Positions 55,268-64,000 of a stretch of 64,000 nucleotides of DNA are shown piece after piece. The notes under the pieces are model-generated. The model saw only the letters and a list, made by a program, of their open reading frames with translations, was not told the DNA's origin and did no database searches. Position 1 is the first letter of the stretch. Each line of letters opens with the position of its first letter. The translations under genes and the position numbers were made by a program. The stretch comes from Achatina immaculata (taxonomy: Eukaryota; Mollusca; Gastropoda; Stylommatophora; Achatinidae), in the NCBI GenBank assembly GCA_009760885.1, contig CM019708.1:11770931-11834930 (forward strand), in the 5' to 3' direction.

Positions 55268-56848
55268 GTTCTTAATCTTTATAAATGACCTCCCCGACCT
55301 GTTGAACACCCAAAAAGCCATGTTTGCCGATGACCCTGTCATACGGACTACTGGAACAGACCTGTAGCTGGCTGCTGAGAGACTTAATAGGGCCCTCCTC
55401 ACCGTATCAGCCTACTGCAATTTCTGGAAGTTGTAGATCAATGTTAGTAAAACTACATATACAGTCTCCTTAGCAACAAACTAGCAAAGACTGAACTGAA
55501 AATAATTCTTGATGGTGCTTAAATCATGAAAGAAAAAAATCCAACATACCTTGGTGTGAAACTAGACAGAAAATTTAATTTTAAAGAGTTCATGGATGGA
55601 CTAGCAGAAAAAGCATCCAAAAGGCTAAACTTACTCAAGTGGCTTGCAAGTACATCCTTGGGAGCTGACAAAGCAACACTCAGACAACTGTACACAGGAT
55701 ATGTTAGATCTATAATAGATTGCAACCTCCCCCTGCATGTCACAGCACCAAAGAGCTCTCATACATAAGTAGACAGAATCCAGAACCAAGCCATTCATTT
55801 CATTTGTGGGGCTCCCCTGGGAACAACTGTGTTAAGAGCACACTTATCTTAACATAGTCTTTGTGAGACAGGGAACATAGATCTGTTTGCTTAAAAACTC
55901 TAATCTACTTCTGTAGCCCAGAAACTTGTAGCAATCAACACTAATTGTAATTATTTTGTAAAATGTAATGTCAGGTTGGTGGACGGATGCGGACATGGAG
56001 ATCGCCGGCGGGGATGAGGAAAATCTGGTGTGGAACCAATGAATCCAGGATGTGACAAGCCTATAGGTCTTTACAACAATGGCAATGAGAATGATCTAAA
56101 CAAAACAGAGCCAGCACACTATAGGTGGCAGGGAATGGATATCATTGAGGTACTCATCGGATTCCTCATCCCAAAGTTGGAGTGTCTTTGTGGAACTGTC
56201 TCAAAACCGTCTGACATGGAGAAGGAGCTTAAGTACAGCCACCAGAGGCTGGAAAATCAAAGTTTTGGCCAGGCCAGCCACACTGTCTTCATGGCACTCC
56301 GAGCAATACCACAGTCTGCCCTAGCAAGGAAAGGTGCTGAAGTCGGAGTTACCCAGCCAAAAGGCGCATCGCAAAAATCAGGGTACCACGCATTATTGCT
56401 AATGAAATGACTCTATCTGCAGTTTTCAAACATGGTGCTCGCCCTGTGAAGACTAACCAGGCAGGCGCAGTGCCGTCCCCCTGCCTCGAAAGGGTCCACC
56501 CAGTGCTACTGGAGGTCCTCTCAGTTTGTCTTGTACAGCCTGGAGACATGAGAGCAGAGCTAATGGCCAAAAATTACAATGGAAGAAAACTGCCAAAAAA
56601 GCAAGAACTTAAAATAATGCAGTGGAATGCTGAGAGTGTCAGTAGTGTTAGAGATGGCTATAGCAATAAGGTGGAACTAGAGAACATACTCTTTGCAGAG
56701 CAGAAGTATATGATGCATACAGGAGGCACACCTAACCAAAGATGCCGTCTTTAAAATCAGAGGCTACCAGTGTTTTAGATCAGACCGACAGGACAGAAGA
56801 AATGGAGGAGTACTCACACTTGTTAAGAATAACATCAGCGCATGTCTG

Positions 56849-57466
56849 GTGGGAGTGTACATGGAAGGAGCGGAATACCAGATGATCCATCTAAAAACCA
56901 GTAATACAGACTTCCACCTCCTTAACTATTACTGTCCTAATGACCATCCACTTGCTCTAGAAACAATCCCACACAAAGAGAGACTGATGGTCTGTGGAGA
57001 TTTTAACAGCCATTCCCAGAGCTGGGGCTATGACCACAGAGACAAGAAAGGAGAGGAAGTTGAGAGCTGGCAGGATGATAATGGACTTCTCCTGATCAAC
57101 CAGCCAATGGATCCCCCATCATTTTACTCAAGGGCTTGGCGTACAACCTCAACACCAGATCTGGCATTCCACTCTCCAGATCTGAAGTGGAACATTACAC
57201 GTGAAGTTGGAAAACAACTTGGAGGTAGCGACCATCGACCAGTCTTCCTGACAACAGAAAATGAACTCTTTAATACCAGTAGCCCTCTCCCCAGATGGAA
57301 CTATAAAAAAGCAAACTGGACAATGTACAGACATCGTACAGGTATCCTGATGGGACAGTTGTCCATAGAAGGTAAGGATATTAATAGCATAGTGAAGGAA
57401 TTCAATGCTTGTATCCTTCAGGCTGCCCGTGAAACCTTTCCCAGAGGAGCTCATAGGGACTACTAG
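56849..57466 (+). pseudogene. I-B endonuclease domain (C-terminal two thirds)
   Basis: 205 open codons: metal-binding box LMVCGDFNSHSQSWG, then STPDLAFHSPDLKW and the terminal GGSDHRPVFL box of APE-type LINE endonucleases. The N-terminal third is in another frame at about 56590-56840 (MQWNAESV, and RNGGVLTLVKNNISACL), so at least one frameshift separates them. Confidence 0.8.
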
Positions 57467-57486
57467 AATGTAGAGACATAAAGGTT

Positions 57487-58440
57487 ATGACCTTGGGAGA
57501 GAAATTCCTCAGCTCTGTAAGCCATCCCCTGAAGGAGAGATTCAATAACTTGGCATTAAGATGGCTTAAAAGAAGCAGCTTCATTCATCAGGCCAAGCGT
57601 ATGCGTAATCTGATACCTGACCTTCCAACTGTAGTCGCTCCATTATCATCTGTACCAGAGCATACATCATGGAAAGAAACAGATTGCACACAAATAACTA
57701 TTCAGACTGAAGTGAAAGGTGTGCAGAATGGTGAGGTGCAGAGCAGTCTTGTAAGATCAACAGCCACACTTAGTGTTCTAGATGACAAATATCCATGTGA
57801 CACCTGGATACGTGTGTATACAGACGGATCTGCACACAGTGCCATAAAGAATGGAGAGGCAGGAGCACATATTGAATATCCAAACAACACCACTGACAAG
57901 ATTTCCATACCCACTGGAAAATATTGCAACAACTATGATGCAGAAGTTAGGGCAATTATTGCTGCAGTTGAAAAACTATCAGACTCCAGAATTGATACAT
58001 CCCCCGTAGTAATTCTCACAGATGCAAGATCAGTACTGGAAGCTCTTCAGTGCAACAAACTACCAGATCTTAAGGATGCCGTGTCAAAAATTGGCTTACA
58101 ACATGGAGTCACCTTGCAGTGGATTCCCTCCCACTGTGGGATACCAGGCAATGAGAAAGCTGACCGTCTAGCCAAAGAGGGAACTGAAATGGAGCAACCA
58201 GACATACCAATCACCTATAATCAGAAGAAAAGCATGATAAAAACCTGCAGGAAGCCACAAACACCACCACATGATGACTATCACATGCTAAATAGAAAGG
58301 AACAAGGCACCATTTTCCGTCTCTCTGAAGTCATATGTATACAAAGTTTAAGGCTGGTACTACTAATCGTTGTACATGTGCCCAGGTGCCCCAAACTGTG
58401 GAACATATCCTCCAAAACTGCACCAAATATGAGACACTGA
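57487..58440 (+). pseudogene. I-B RNase H domain
   Basis: 317 open codons. RNase HI carboxylates are present: YTDGSAHSA (Asp), YDAEVRAIIAAVEKL (Glu), VILTDARSVLEAL (Asp) and GNEKADRLAKEG (Asp), with the IPSHCGIPGNE loop. After about 58280 the frame shifts; the Cys-rich tail CTCAQVPQTVEHILQNC continues in the frame ending at 58550. Confidence 0.85.
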
Positions 58441-58616
58441 GAAATAATTACCGGCCCAGTGAAACCACTAAAGAAGATAAGCTCTATGGTTCCATACATG
58501 AATTACAAAAAACAGTGAAATTTATCCAAGAGACAGGACTGCAGGTATAGACAGACAATGTGTACGAAGAAGAGAAGAAGAAGAAAAAGATTTGTGGGGC
58601 AATGAGATCAACACCC

Positions 58617-61600
58617 CCCGTGTGGTACCCGGGATCTGCAAAGAATAGGACCACTGTACCCTACCATGCATGATCGTAAAAGGCGACTAAGGAGGGTTCA
58701 GCATAGGGCCAGCAACCCTATCTGGTAAAAAACTATCAGACTGCTACAGAAACAGAAGCAAGGGAAAAAGCAAATGCAGGTGGAAGGAGAAATGCTTATC
58801 AGGAAACTGAGCCCATGAAGGTTGTGGATGAAAGCCAGCCACTGGAAGTCCCCAGCCCGACTGCAGACCTCCTGGAACCTAAACAAAAGATGCAAATAGG
58901 CAGCTGGAATGTAAGAACACTAAACCAGACTGGAAAACTAGCACAAACCATCAAGGAAATGCACAGATACAAACTAGACATACTAGGAATACAAGAAGCA
59001 AGATGGACAGGACAAGGCAGAAGGAAATTAACAACACAGCACACAGAAGATACAATAATATGGTCAGGTAAAGAAGATCTTCATGAAGGAGGAGTAGCAT
59101 TGATTATAACAAAAGAAGCATCAAGAGCATTGCTGAAATGGACCCCAATAAATGAGAGATTATTATATGCACGGTTCAACTCAAGATTCACGAAGCTGTC
59201 TATTATAGTTTGTTATGCACCAACAGAAGCAGCTGAAGAGGAATTAAAAGAAGATTTTTACAACAGCCTCCAAGCCACAGTAGAAACAATACCCAAGCAT
59301 GATATGCTACTCATCTTGGGCGACTTCAATGCAAAAGTAGGTGAAGGAAATGAAGATAGAAGAAGAATCATGGGAAGAGAAGGAATCGGAGAAATAAATG
59401 AAAATGGAGAAAGACTGTGCAGTTTCTGTGAAGAAAACATGATGACCATCGGAGGGACAATTTTCCAACACAAAAACATCCATAAGGTGACTTGGAGGTC
59501 ACCAGATAAAACCACAGAAAACCAAATCGATCACATACTAATAAACAACAAGTGGAAACGGTCACTACAAGATGTGCGAGCAAGGAAAGGAGCAGATATA
59601 GGAAGTGATCACAACCTTCTGGTAGCAAAAATAAAACTAAAATTAAGGAAAGCCAGAATCGGAGAACACAGAAAGATACATTTTGATACAAGAAAACTGA
59701 TAGACCAGCAAACAAGAAATGAATTCTCAATAATACTTAAGAACCGCTTCAGTGTCCTACAAGATGAAGCAGAAATGTCCATATTAGAGTTCAATAAAAC
59801 ACTACAGGAAACAGCAAAAGAGGTGCTGGGATATCGGAAAAGGAGAAAAGAGGAATGGATAAGTGAGACCACATGGGAAAAGATAGAGCAAAGAAAAGAA
59901 ATCAAGAAAAAATTACTGAACACCAAATCACAACGGCTTAAAGAACGAGTTTTAAGTAATTATGCACAAAAAGACAAAGAAGTGAAGGAATCATGCCGTC
60001 AAGATAAACGTCAATATTATGACAACTTAGCAGAAACAGCAGAGAAAGCAGCATATACAAATGACATGAAAACCATATATAAAATCACAAAGCAGATGAC
60101 AGGTAACTTCAATACAAGATGTGAAAGTGCAGTAAGAACACAAAATGGACAACTGGTCAGTGGAGAAAGAGAAAAAATTGAAAGATGGAGGGAACACTTT
60201 AACACCCTACTAAACAGAACACAAGCAGCACAAGCAATAGATATACCTGAAGCAAAAGCGGAACTAAACATCAATACAGGACCAATAACAATAAATGAAG
60301 TAAAAGAGGCGATAAAGATGCTAAAATCAGACAGGGCACCAGGTGAAGATGAAGTGACTGCTGAGATGTTGAAAGCAGAAGAAACAGAAACACCAAAACA
60401 ACTTTGCCGGATATTACAACAAATTTGGGATTTAGAAAAAGCCCCAGAGGAGTGGAAAACTGGTCTTATAGTAAAACTACCAAAGAAGGGTGACCTCAGA
60501 GATTGCGGGAACTGGAGAGGCATTACCCTACTGCCACTCACTAGTAAAGTATTTTGCAGAATAATCATCAACAGAATTGTACCAACACTTGAGGAAAAAC
60601 TTCGGAAAGAGCAGGCAGGATTTAGGAAAGGAAGATCATGCATAGACCATATATTTGTACTTAGACAAATATTAGAACAGGCAAATGAGTGGCATAGCAC
60701 AACATATGCATTATTCATAGATTTTGAGAAAGCCTTTGACAGTGTCAACAGAGATGCACTGTGGAAAATCCTAAGATGGCATGGCCTCCCCCATAAAATA
60801 GTTAATGTAATCAAAGCCCTATACGAGGGTTTTCAGTGCAAAGTTATCTGTGGAGAACATACCTCCAGCAGCTTTAGGGTACAAACAGGAGTGAAACAGG
60901 GATGTGTACTATCACCAACATTATTTATCTTGGCAGTAGACTGGTTAATGAAGGAGGCAACATCAGACAAACGCAGAGGATTACAATGGACCCTTGACAC
61001 AGTGCTGGAGGACCTTGACTTTGCGGATGACATTTGTCTATTATCAAGCAGTCACAAAGATATGCAAGATAAAATAAACAAGTTAACCCAGAATGCAAAC
61101 AACATAGGACTAAAGATCAATGTAGGAAAGACAAAGTTAATGAAGCAAAATGTGAACAACAGAAATGTACTCAGAGTAGATAACAAGTTAGTGGAGGAGG
61201 TCAACGAATTTGTATACCTTGGCAGCAGAGTAGTAGAAAATGGAGACAGCACAGAGGACATCAACAGCAGACTTACTAGAGCAAACCAGGCTTTTGCAAT
61301 GCTACAGAATATATGGAAATCAAATAAACTAAGCATAAATATGAAAATCAGGATATTTAAGAGTAATGTTCTAAGTGTACTACTCTATGGAAGTGAGTGC
61401 TGGAAAATCACCAAAACCATAGAAAACAAGTTGAATTCTTTCCAGACTAAATGTTTACGTAGAATTAAAAAAATATTTTGGCCAAACACCATAAGAAATA
61501 ACATTTTATTGGCAGAAATGCAGATGAAACCACTGACAACAATTATTGAGGAAAGACGCTGGCGATGGTTGGGACATGTGCTCCGAATGACAGACAACTC

Positions 61601-61818
61601 ACTACCAAAAATAGCACTAAGATGGACACCACAGGGGAGCAGAAGTAAGGGTAGACCAAAAGAGACATGGAGAAGAACAACAGAAAGGATGTTGAGCAAT
61701 AGAGGGCTCACCTGGGCAAGAGCAGAAAAAAAGGCGAAAGACAGGCATTTGTGGAAAACCCTTGCGGAAGCCCCATGTGCCCTGGGCACTTAAGGTTCAG
61801 AGAGAGAGAGAGAGAGAG
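58617..61818 (+). mobile_element. RTE-A, full length, intact, 10-bp TSD
   Basis: TSD atcaacaccc at 58607-58616 and 61819-61828. The 3202-bp element has a 198-bp 5' UTR, one open ORF and an (AG)n tail directly after the stop region. Its target is the MRSTP codons of I-A, only 16 bp from the right TSD of I-B. Near identity with 26556-27637 and an uninterrupted ORF indicate a recent insertion. Confidence 0.95.
58815..61793 (+). CDS. RTE-A endonuclease-reverse transcriptase, intact 992 aa
   Basis: Single ORF of the element; it would nick the target and prime reverse transcription of its own RNA in the nucleus. Start ATG at 58815 is the first in the frame after the short 5' UTR. Residues about 30-275 are an APE-type endonuclease: GSWNVRTLNQTGKL, IQEARWTGQG, LGDFNAKVG with Asp170, and GSDHNLLVAK with Asp265-His266. 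A basic connector follows to about 480. The RT has motif A LFIDFEKAFDSVNR (Asp636), motif B TGVKQGCVLSPTLF, and motif C LDFADDICLLS (Asp738-Asp739). The C-terminus has WRWLGHVLRM and SKGRPKETWRR, ending CALGT. All catalytic residues are present, so this copy could be active. There is no RNase H domain, as expected for RTE. Confidence 0.95.
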   Translation: MKVVDESQPLEVPSPTADLLEPKQKMQIGSWNVRTLNQTGKLAQTIKEMHRYKLDILGIQEARWTGQGRRKLTTQHTEDTIIWSGKEDLHEGGVALIITKEASRALLKWTPINERLLYARFNSRFTKLSIIVCYAPTEAAEEELKEDFYNSLQATVETIPKHDMLLILGDFNAKVGEGNEDRRRIMGREGIGEINENGERLCSFCEENMMTIGGTIFQHKNIHKVTWRSPDKTTENQIDHILINNKWKRSLQDVRARKGADIGSDHNLLVAKIKLKLRKARIGEHRKIHFDTRKLIDQQTRNEFSIILKNRFSVLQDEAEMSILEFNKTLQETAKEVLGYRKRRKEEWISETTWEKIEQRKEIKKKLLNTKSQRLKERVLSNYAQKDKEVKESCRQDKRQYYDNLAETAEKAAYTNDMKTIYKITKQMTGNFNTRCESAVRTQNGQLVSGEREKIERWREHFNTLLNRTQAAQAIDIPEAKAELNINTGPITINEVKEAIKMLKSDRAPGEDEVTAEMLKAEETETPKQLCRILQQIWDLEKAPEEWKTGLIVKLPKKGDLRDCGNWRGITLLPLTSKVFCRIIINRIVPTLEEKLRKEQAGFRKGRSCIDHIFVLRQILEQANEWHSTTYALFIDFEKAFDSVNRDALWKILRWHGLPHKIVNVIKALYEGFQCKVICGEHTSSSFRVQTGVKQGCVLSPTLFILAVDWLMKEATSDKRRGLQWTLDTVLEDLDFADDICLLSSSHKDMQDKINKLTQNANNIGLKINVGKTKLMKQNVNNRNVLRVDNKLVEEVNEFVYLGSRVVENGDSTEDINSRLTRANQAFAMLQNIWKSNKLSINMKIRIFKSNVLSVLLYGSECWKITKTIENKLNSFQTKCLRRIKKIFWPNTIRNNILLAEMQMKPLTTIIEERRWRWLGHVLRMTDNSLPKIALRWTPQGSRSKGRPKETWRRTTERMLSNRGLTWARAEKKAKDRHLWKTLAEAPCALGT

Positions 61819-61979
61819 ATCAACACCCACAGCTGCATGTGAAATTGATGCAAACATAAGACGTGAAAAGTCAATCATTGAGGCAGTAGAAAGATATAAA
61901 CGCATGCCCCCCAGACCATCCTAACAGAATAGTAGTTGATAAATGGAAACATAATAATAGACTGAAACTGAAAACTCCA

Positions 61980-63059
61980 ATGTACATAGACGAACAGTTA
62001 AACACAAGACACAAACTCCCTGAAGACAGAGAAGAACTTACAAAATTACCAGACATCCCACCAAACACAAACTACACACTTCCTCAAACTAACACCAGAC
62101 GCAAGAACAAATTAGTGAACAAATCATTAGATCCCAACACCTTAAAGCTGTGTGCACTGGAGACCATAGAATCCTACCTCAAGGACTGGATCCATGCATG
62201 CAATGATGCGTCAGCATCCAAGGAAACAGACAATGCAGTATATGGGGTACTCATAATGTTTCCAGACAAGACAAGAAGCCACATTTCTGCTCCTTATGGA
62301 TCTCACTGCTCCAGTTATGATGCAGAGATGCAGGCAATATTAGCAGCCCTGGCAGTCACCATCACCAAATACAAAAACAGTGTCTCTCACCCAAAAAACC
62401 TTGTTATTTTCTCAGACTCCCAGTCTGCTCTCCAGGCCCTTGAAAACTGGACACCACCAGCTGATCACATTATAACTGACATACTCAGTGCAATAAACCA
62501 ACTCGCCTCCTATGATATCAAGACCACCCTACAGCGACTACCAGGGCACATAGGTATCAGAGGAAACGAACGTGCTGACAGACTGGCAAAGAGTGGAGCC
62601 ACCATGTCACAGCCCCACATCTCCACCAACATGAGAGCAGCTAAACACATTATACATAACAACTGCAAGCAGCAGTGGATGGAAAGCTGGGCCAGTAATC
62701 CAACTGGAAGATCCCTATATACACACCTGCCAAAGCCTAACCCCAGAGACCACATCAATACCTCGTGTCGTAGAGACCAATGCACAATTTTCAGGCTGAG
62801 AACAGGGCACATTACCCTCAATAAGCACTTACACAGAGTGATCGCTGACCACACACCATACTGCATGCACTGCAACAGACAAGAAGAAGAAACTGTTAAA
62901 TATCATCTGCTGGACTGCAGTGCACTGAAGGACCTTTGGAAGAACCTGATACCACCAAACTCCTCAGTCACCGACATTCTGTATGGAGATGCAGAACAGC
63001 TGAAGAGGACCTGTATGTTTCATTATCTGACACACGGGAAAAAGAGTGAAAACTCGTAA
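61980..63059 (+). pseudogene. I-A RNase H and C-terminal domain
   Basis: 359 open codons. RNase H residues are kept: NDASASKETDNAVYG (Asp), YDAEMQAILAAL (Glu), VIFSDSQSALQAL (Asp) and GNERADRLAKSG (Asp), then a Cys/His tail with CMHCNRQEEETVKYHLLDC. The piece just upstream (61829-61915, ACEIDANIRREKSIIEAVER) is in another frame; a one-base change at the C run 61907-61912 separates them. The frame is otherwise clean. Confidence 0.85.
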
Positions 63060-63102
63060 ACCCGGGGATCGGAAAAGTCAAAAGTCAAAGACATAAATAT
63101 CT

Positions 63103-63655
63103 CTTATTTTCTAAAAGTAATGTCATTCACATATGCATATAAACACATATACAGAAATACAAATTATAAACAGGATGGGGAGTTTTGTACAAAACACTCA
63201 ACTGTATACCCTTCTTACTTTCTACCCCACATTAACCCTTGGAATATTTTTTTATCCCTGCAGAACCCCTGAATTAAAATATTTAGTGCCATTCATTTTT
63301 TGCTTAATATATGTCCATGTGTAGCATAGGTTTGCGGTGTATGGCATGTAAAAGAGTGAGTCTTTTTTTCCTTGTGCAGAACTAAAAAATTACTTTTTAA
63401 CTAACATGTCTTGGACAAAAGTAAAAGCACACAGAACTTGAGAGGGATTTGTCAGTCACAGCCTCTGGCAGAACCCGTGTGGAGCTTGGGTTGAGAAACC
63501 CTACTGTAGGCTGACTGTATAAAGTTCAATAAATCCTGAATCTCCAAACTGACCAGGGACTCGGGGTGGATCCAAGAAATATGTTTCTCAGAGCATTCTG
63601 CAATGAGGATCACAATAAGCCTTGTCTTGTCAACCTGGCCACAGGAGCACAACAA
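63103..63655 (+). other. no recognised element
   Basis: A/T-rich. A short minus-strand frame at 63452-63655 matches nothing I know. I could not find NCAPH2 N-terminal exons here. Confidence 0.4.
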
Positions 63656-64000
63656 CCTTCAGGCAGGTCACGTGAACACAACAACCTTCAGACAGGTCAA
63701 ATGTGACCGACTTTCAACCAGGTCATAGGAGCCATCAGTATGCCAAAGGTGAACAATGGTCTTAAATCAGGTTGTGGGAGTCTTCAGGTGAACAATGGTC
63801 TTCAATCAGGTTGTGGGAGCCTTCCGGTGAACAATGGTCTTCAATCAGGTTGTGGGAGCCTTCAGGTGAACGGTGAACAATGGTCTTAAATCAGGTTGTG
63901 GGAGTCTTCAGGTGAACAATGGTCTTCAATCAGGTTGTGGGAGTCTTCAGGTGAACAATGGTCTTAAATCAGGTTGTAGGAGTCTTCAGGTGAATAATGG
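63656..64000 (+). repeat. 39-bp minisatellite running off the window
   Basis: From about 63750, six or more units of gtgaacaatggtcttaaatc + aggttgtgggagtcttcag with aaatc/caatc variants. Before that are looser related words (caggtca..gtgaacacaaca, ccttcagacaggtca). The array continues past 64000. Confidence 0.95.

Larger units (their letters stand above)
55813..58589 (+). mobile_element. I-B: I-type LINE lacking the RT domain, 11-bp TSD
   Basis: Flanked by atttgtggggc at 55802-55812 and 58590-58600, inside I-A. It has a 5' region shared with the 683-bp element at 21412-22094, an ORF1-like frame (56030-56410), and an endonuclease (KIMQWNAESVSSVRDGYSNK to about 57466, with LMVCGDFNSHSQSWGYD and LGGSDHRPV). 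At 57466-57490 it passes directly from the end of the endonuclease (ARETFPRGAHRDY) to the pre-RNase H linker (LGEKFLSSVSHPLKERFN), so no RT is present. RNase H follows, and the 3' end is tgtacgaagaagagaagaag. Several frameshifts. Confidence 0.88.
52936..63091 (+). mobile_element. I-A: I-type LINE, 5'-truncated, split by three later insertions, 11-bp TSD
   Basis: The duplication cataaatatct at 52925-52935 and 63092-63102 brackets 10.2 kb. Own sequence is 52936-54444, 55274-55812, 58601-58616 and 61829-63091, about 3.3 kb. In order it encodes the end of the endonuclease (PMGNNTEELCNTSNMIILQD, GSSHHPILL), RT (KAPGPDKTSNEMILHLGPVG, FVDFHQAYDRVW, EGLPQGSALSCTLF joined across the insertion to IFINDLPDLL), a thumb part (YLGVKLDRKFNFKEFMDGL, FICGA|MRSTP) and RNase H. 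RT motif C is damaged (MFADDPVIRTTGT has Asp-Asp but stops follow), and there are several stops and frameshifts. The 3' end is aaaagtcaaaagtcaaag. Confidence 0.9.

Noticed and set aside
52970..63059. Reverse transcriptases as signs of an endogenous retrovirus
   Set aside because: No LTR, protease, integrase or envelope-like sequence; the APE endonuclease plus RT layout, TSDs and simple-repeat tails mark non-LTR elements.
63452..63655. Possible NCAPH2 upstream exon on the minus strand
   Set aside because: Its translation does not resemble the conserved NCAPH2 N-terminus, so I did not add it to the gene.

Overview
This is an animal (metazoan) nuclear window of about 64 kb, most likely from a lophotrochozoan and perhaps a gastropod mollusc. 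That guess rests on two short-exon host genes of animal type with GT-AG introns, and on a load of RTE-, CR1- and I-type non-LTR retrotransposons, tRNA-derived SINEs, a mariner relative and many minisatellites. There is no bacterial gene organisation. The species assignment is inference; the host genes and element families are read from the sequence.

Host genes. (1) A lipid phosphate phosphatase gene (PLPP/LPP, PAP2 superfamily) runs on + through exons 708-1000, 11227-11284, 20618-20794 and a putative last exon 22173-22292. Its three phosphatase motifs (KX6RP, SGH, SRX5HX3D) are intact. The 5' exons lie left of the window. (2) The C-terminal 342 codons of condensin-II subunit H2 (NCAPH2) lie on - in ten phase-compatible exons from 52744 down to 38027, with a candidate poly(A) signal at 37602-37607. 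The N-terminal exons should lie right of the window. The two genes are convergent, and the roughly 15 kb between them is filled with repeats.

Mobile DNA by region. 1-9.7 kb: decayed RTE-type LINE interrupted by a near-complete CR1-like LINE on - whose two long ORFs are open but whose RT catalytic box reads FAND. 9.7-10.4 kb: 26-bp minisatellite. 11.4-15.8 kb: a dispersed repeat (called D1 here) split by a full-length 3.2-kb RTE copy (RTE-B), itself split near its 5' end by a truncated RTE (RTE-C); both insertions have perfect 10-bp target-site duplications (TSDs). 16.2-18.5 kb: 42-bp and 24-bp minisatellites. 18.7-22.1 kb: SINE-like repeats and a 683-bp internally deleted I-type element. 22.5-23.4 kb: very homogeneous 52-bp array. 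25.3-27.8 kb: one RTE-A element inserted head-on into another, making a palindrome of about 1.08-kb arms. 31.7-32.7 kb: mariner-like element with TIRs and an internal deletion. 34-50 kb: SINEs, MITEs and LINE fragments between NCAPH2 exons, including a 1.4-kb (GAA)n-tailed non-coding retroposon with a 13-bp TSD. 52.9-63.1 kb: a 10-kb nest in which one I-type LINE (11-bp TSD) carries an RTE-B fragment, an RT-less I-type element and a full-length RTE-A with an intact 992-codon ORF.

I saw no convincing host defence, biosynthetic or otherwise new protein system. The strongest unusual signals are structural: nested retrotransposition that can be ordered in time from TSDs, RT-deleted derivatives sharing a (GAA)n tail, a self-insertion palindrome, and a possible repeat-derived alternative 3' end of the PLPP gene. 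Family names RTE-A/B/C, I-A/I-B, D1, D2 and S1 are labels used only here.
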